Positions 22,555-22,566 of a stretch of DNA of 22,566 nucleotides are shown here, one piece after another; the stretch's first letter is position 1; each line of letters starts with the position of its first letter. Origin of the DNA: JAAYCB01 sp012744395 (GTDB taxonomy: Bacteria; Planctomycetota; Planctomycetia; Pirellulales; Thermoguttaceae); NCBI GenBank assembly GCA_028703175.1, contig JAQVNJ010000101.1, positions 1-22,566 on the forward strand, read 5' to 3'. The translations under genes were made by a program, and so were the position numbers. The notes under the pieces are model-generated. The model was not told where the DNA came from. It did not search any database and was given only the letters and a program-made list of their open reading frames with translations.

Positions 22555-22566
22555 GCCGGCCCTAGA

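Noticed and set aside
1..22566. CRISPR arrays, tRNA/rRNA genes, IS elements, prophage
   Set aside because: No regularly spaced repeats, no tRNA-like cloverleaf with CCA end, no transposase or integrase motifs found on reading.

Overview
The window looks like chromosomal DNA from a planctomycete, probably of the Pirellulales type. It is GC-rich throughout, with low-redundancy single genes, few operons, several GTG/TTG starts, and gaps holding short 7-bp arrays and hairpin repeats. The organism call is inference from gene style (CBM9-like protein, two-domain PutA without a DNA-binding domain, ExeA-like ATPase with a long acidic tail, vWA/TadG-like protein); no rRNA or other marker is present. 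I saw no tRNA, rRNA, CRISPR, IS element or phage gene.

Layout: the left edge (1-795, +) is the C-terminal part of a larger protein, perhaps a lineage-specific UvrA extension. A repeat-filled gap (796-933) leads to a CBM9-like protein (934-1587, +), whose end overlaps the end of purA (1574-2842, -). A TPR lipoprotein/secreted-type protein (3161-4150, +) converges on a large tandem-duplicated SurA/PpiC-like foldase (4169-6040, -), which has a strong sigma70-like promoter with an overlapping 16-bp palindrome. Next comes the segregation module: parB (6213-7337) and parA (7330-8076), overlapping by 8 nt, with two parS sites 51 bp apart upstream of parA.

Beyond parS lie a DUF1015 gene (8467-9768), ahcY (9826-11271), trpF (11474-12136) and a sugar-phosphate isomerase-like TIM barrel (12265-13098), all on the minus strand. 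Divergent from these is an ExeA-like ATPase (13355-14740, +), which converges on a membrane-anchored vWA/TadG-like protein with degenerate metal-binding residues (14762-16255, -). The 664-bp gap that follows (16256-16919) holds a hairpin repeat and, on the minus strand, a decayed toxin-antitoxin pair (addiction-module antitoxin fragment plus ParE/RelE toxin C-terminus). Then come putA (16920-19871, +), ribD (19889-20995, -), a YycJ/WalJ-like metallo-beta-lactamase-fold protein (21008-21775, -; apparently leaderless) and bcp peroxiredoxin (22058-22531, +).

Functionally this is mostly housekeeping: purine, tryptophan and riboflavin synthesis, the methyl cycle, proline catabolism, chromosome segregation, periplasmic folding and peroxide defence. 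The most notable items are not a new defence system but small-scale structures: the TA relic, a dispersed 34-bp hairpin repeat family with at least two copies, two different heptamer arrays flanking one copy, the double parS, and two well-formed promoters.
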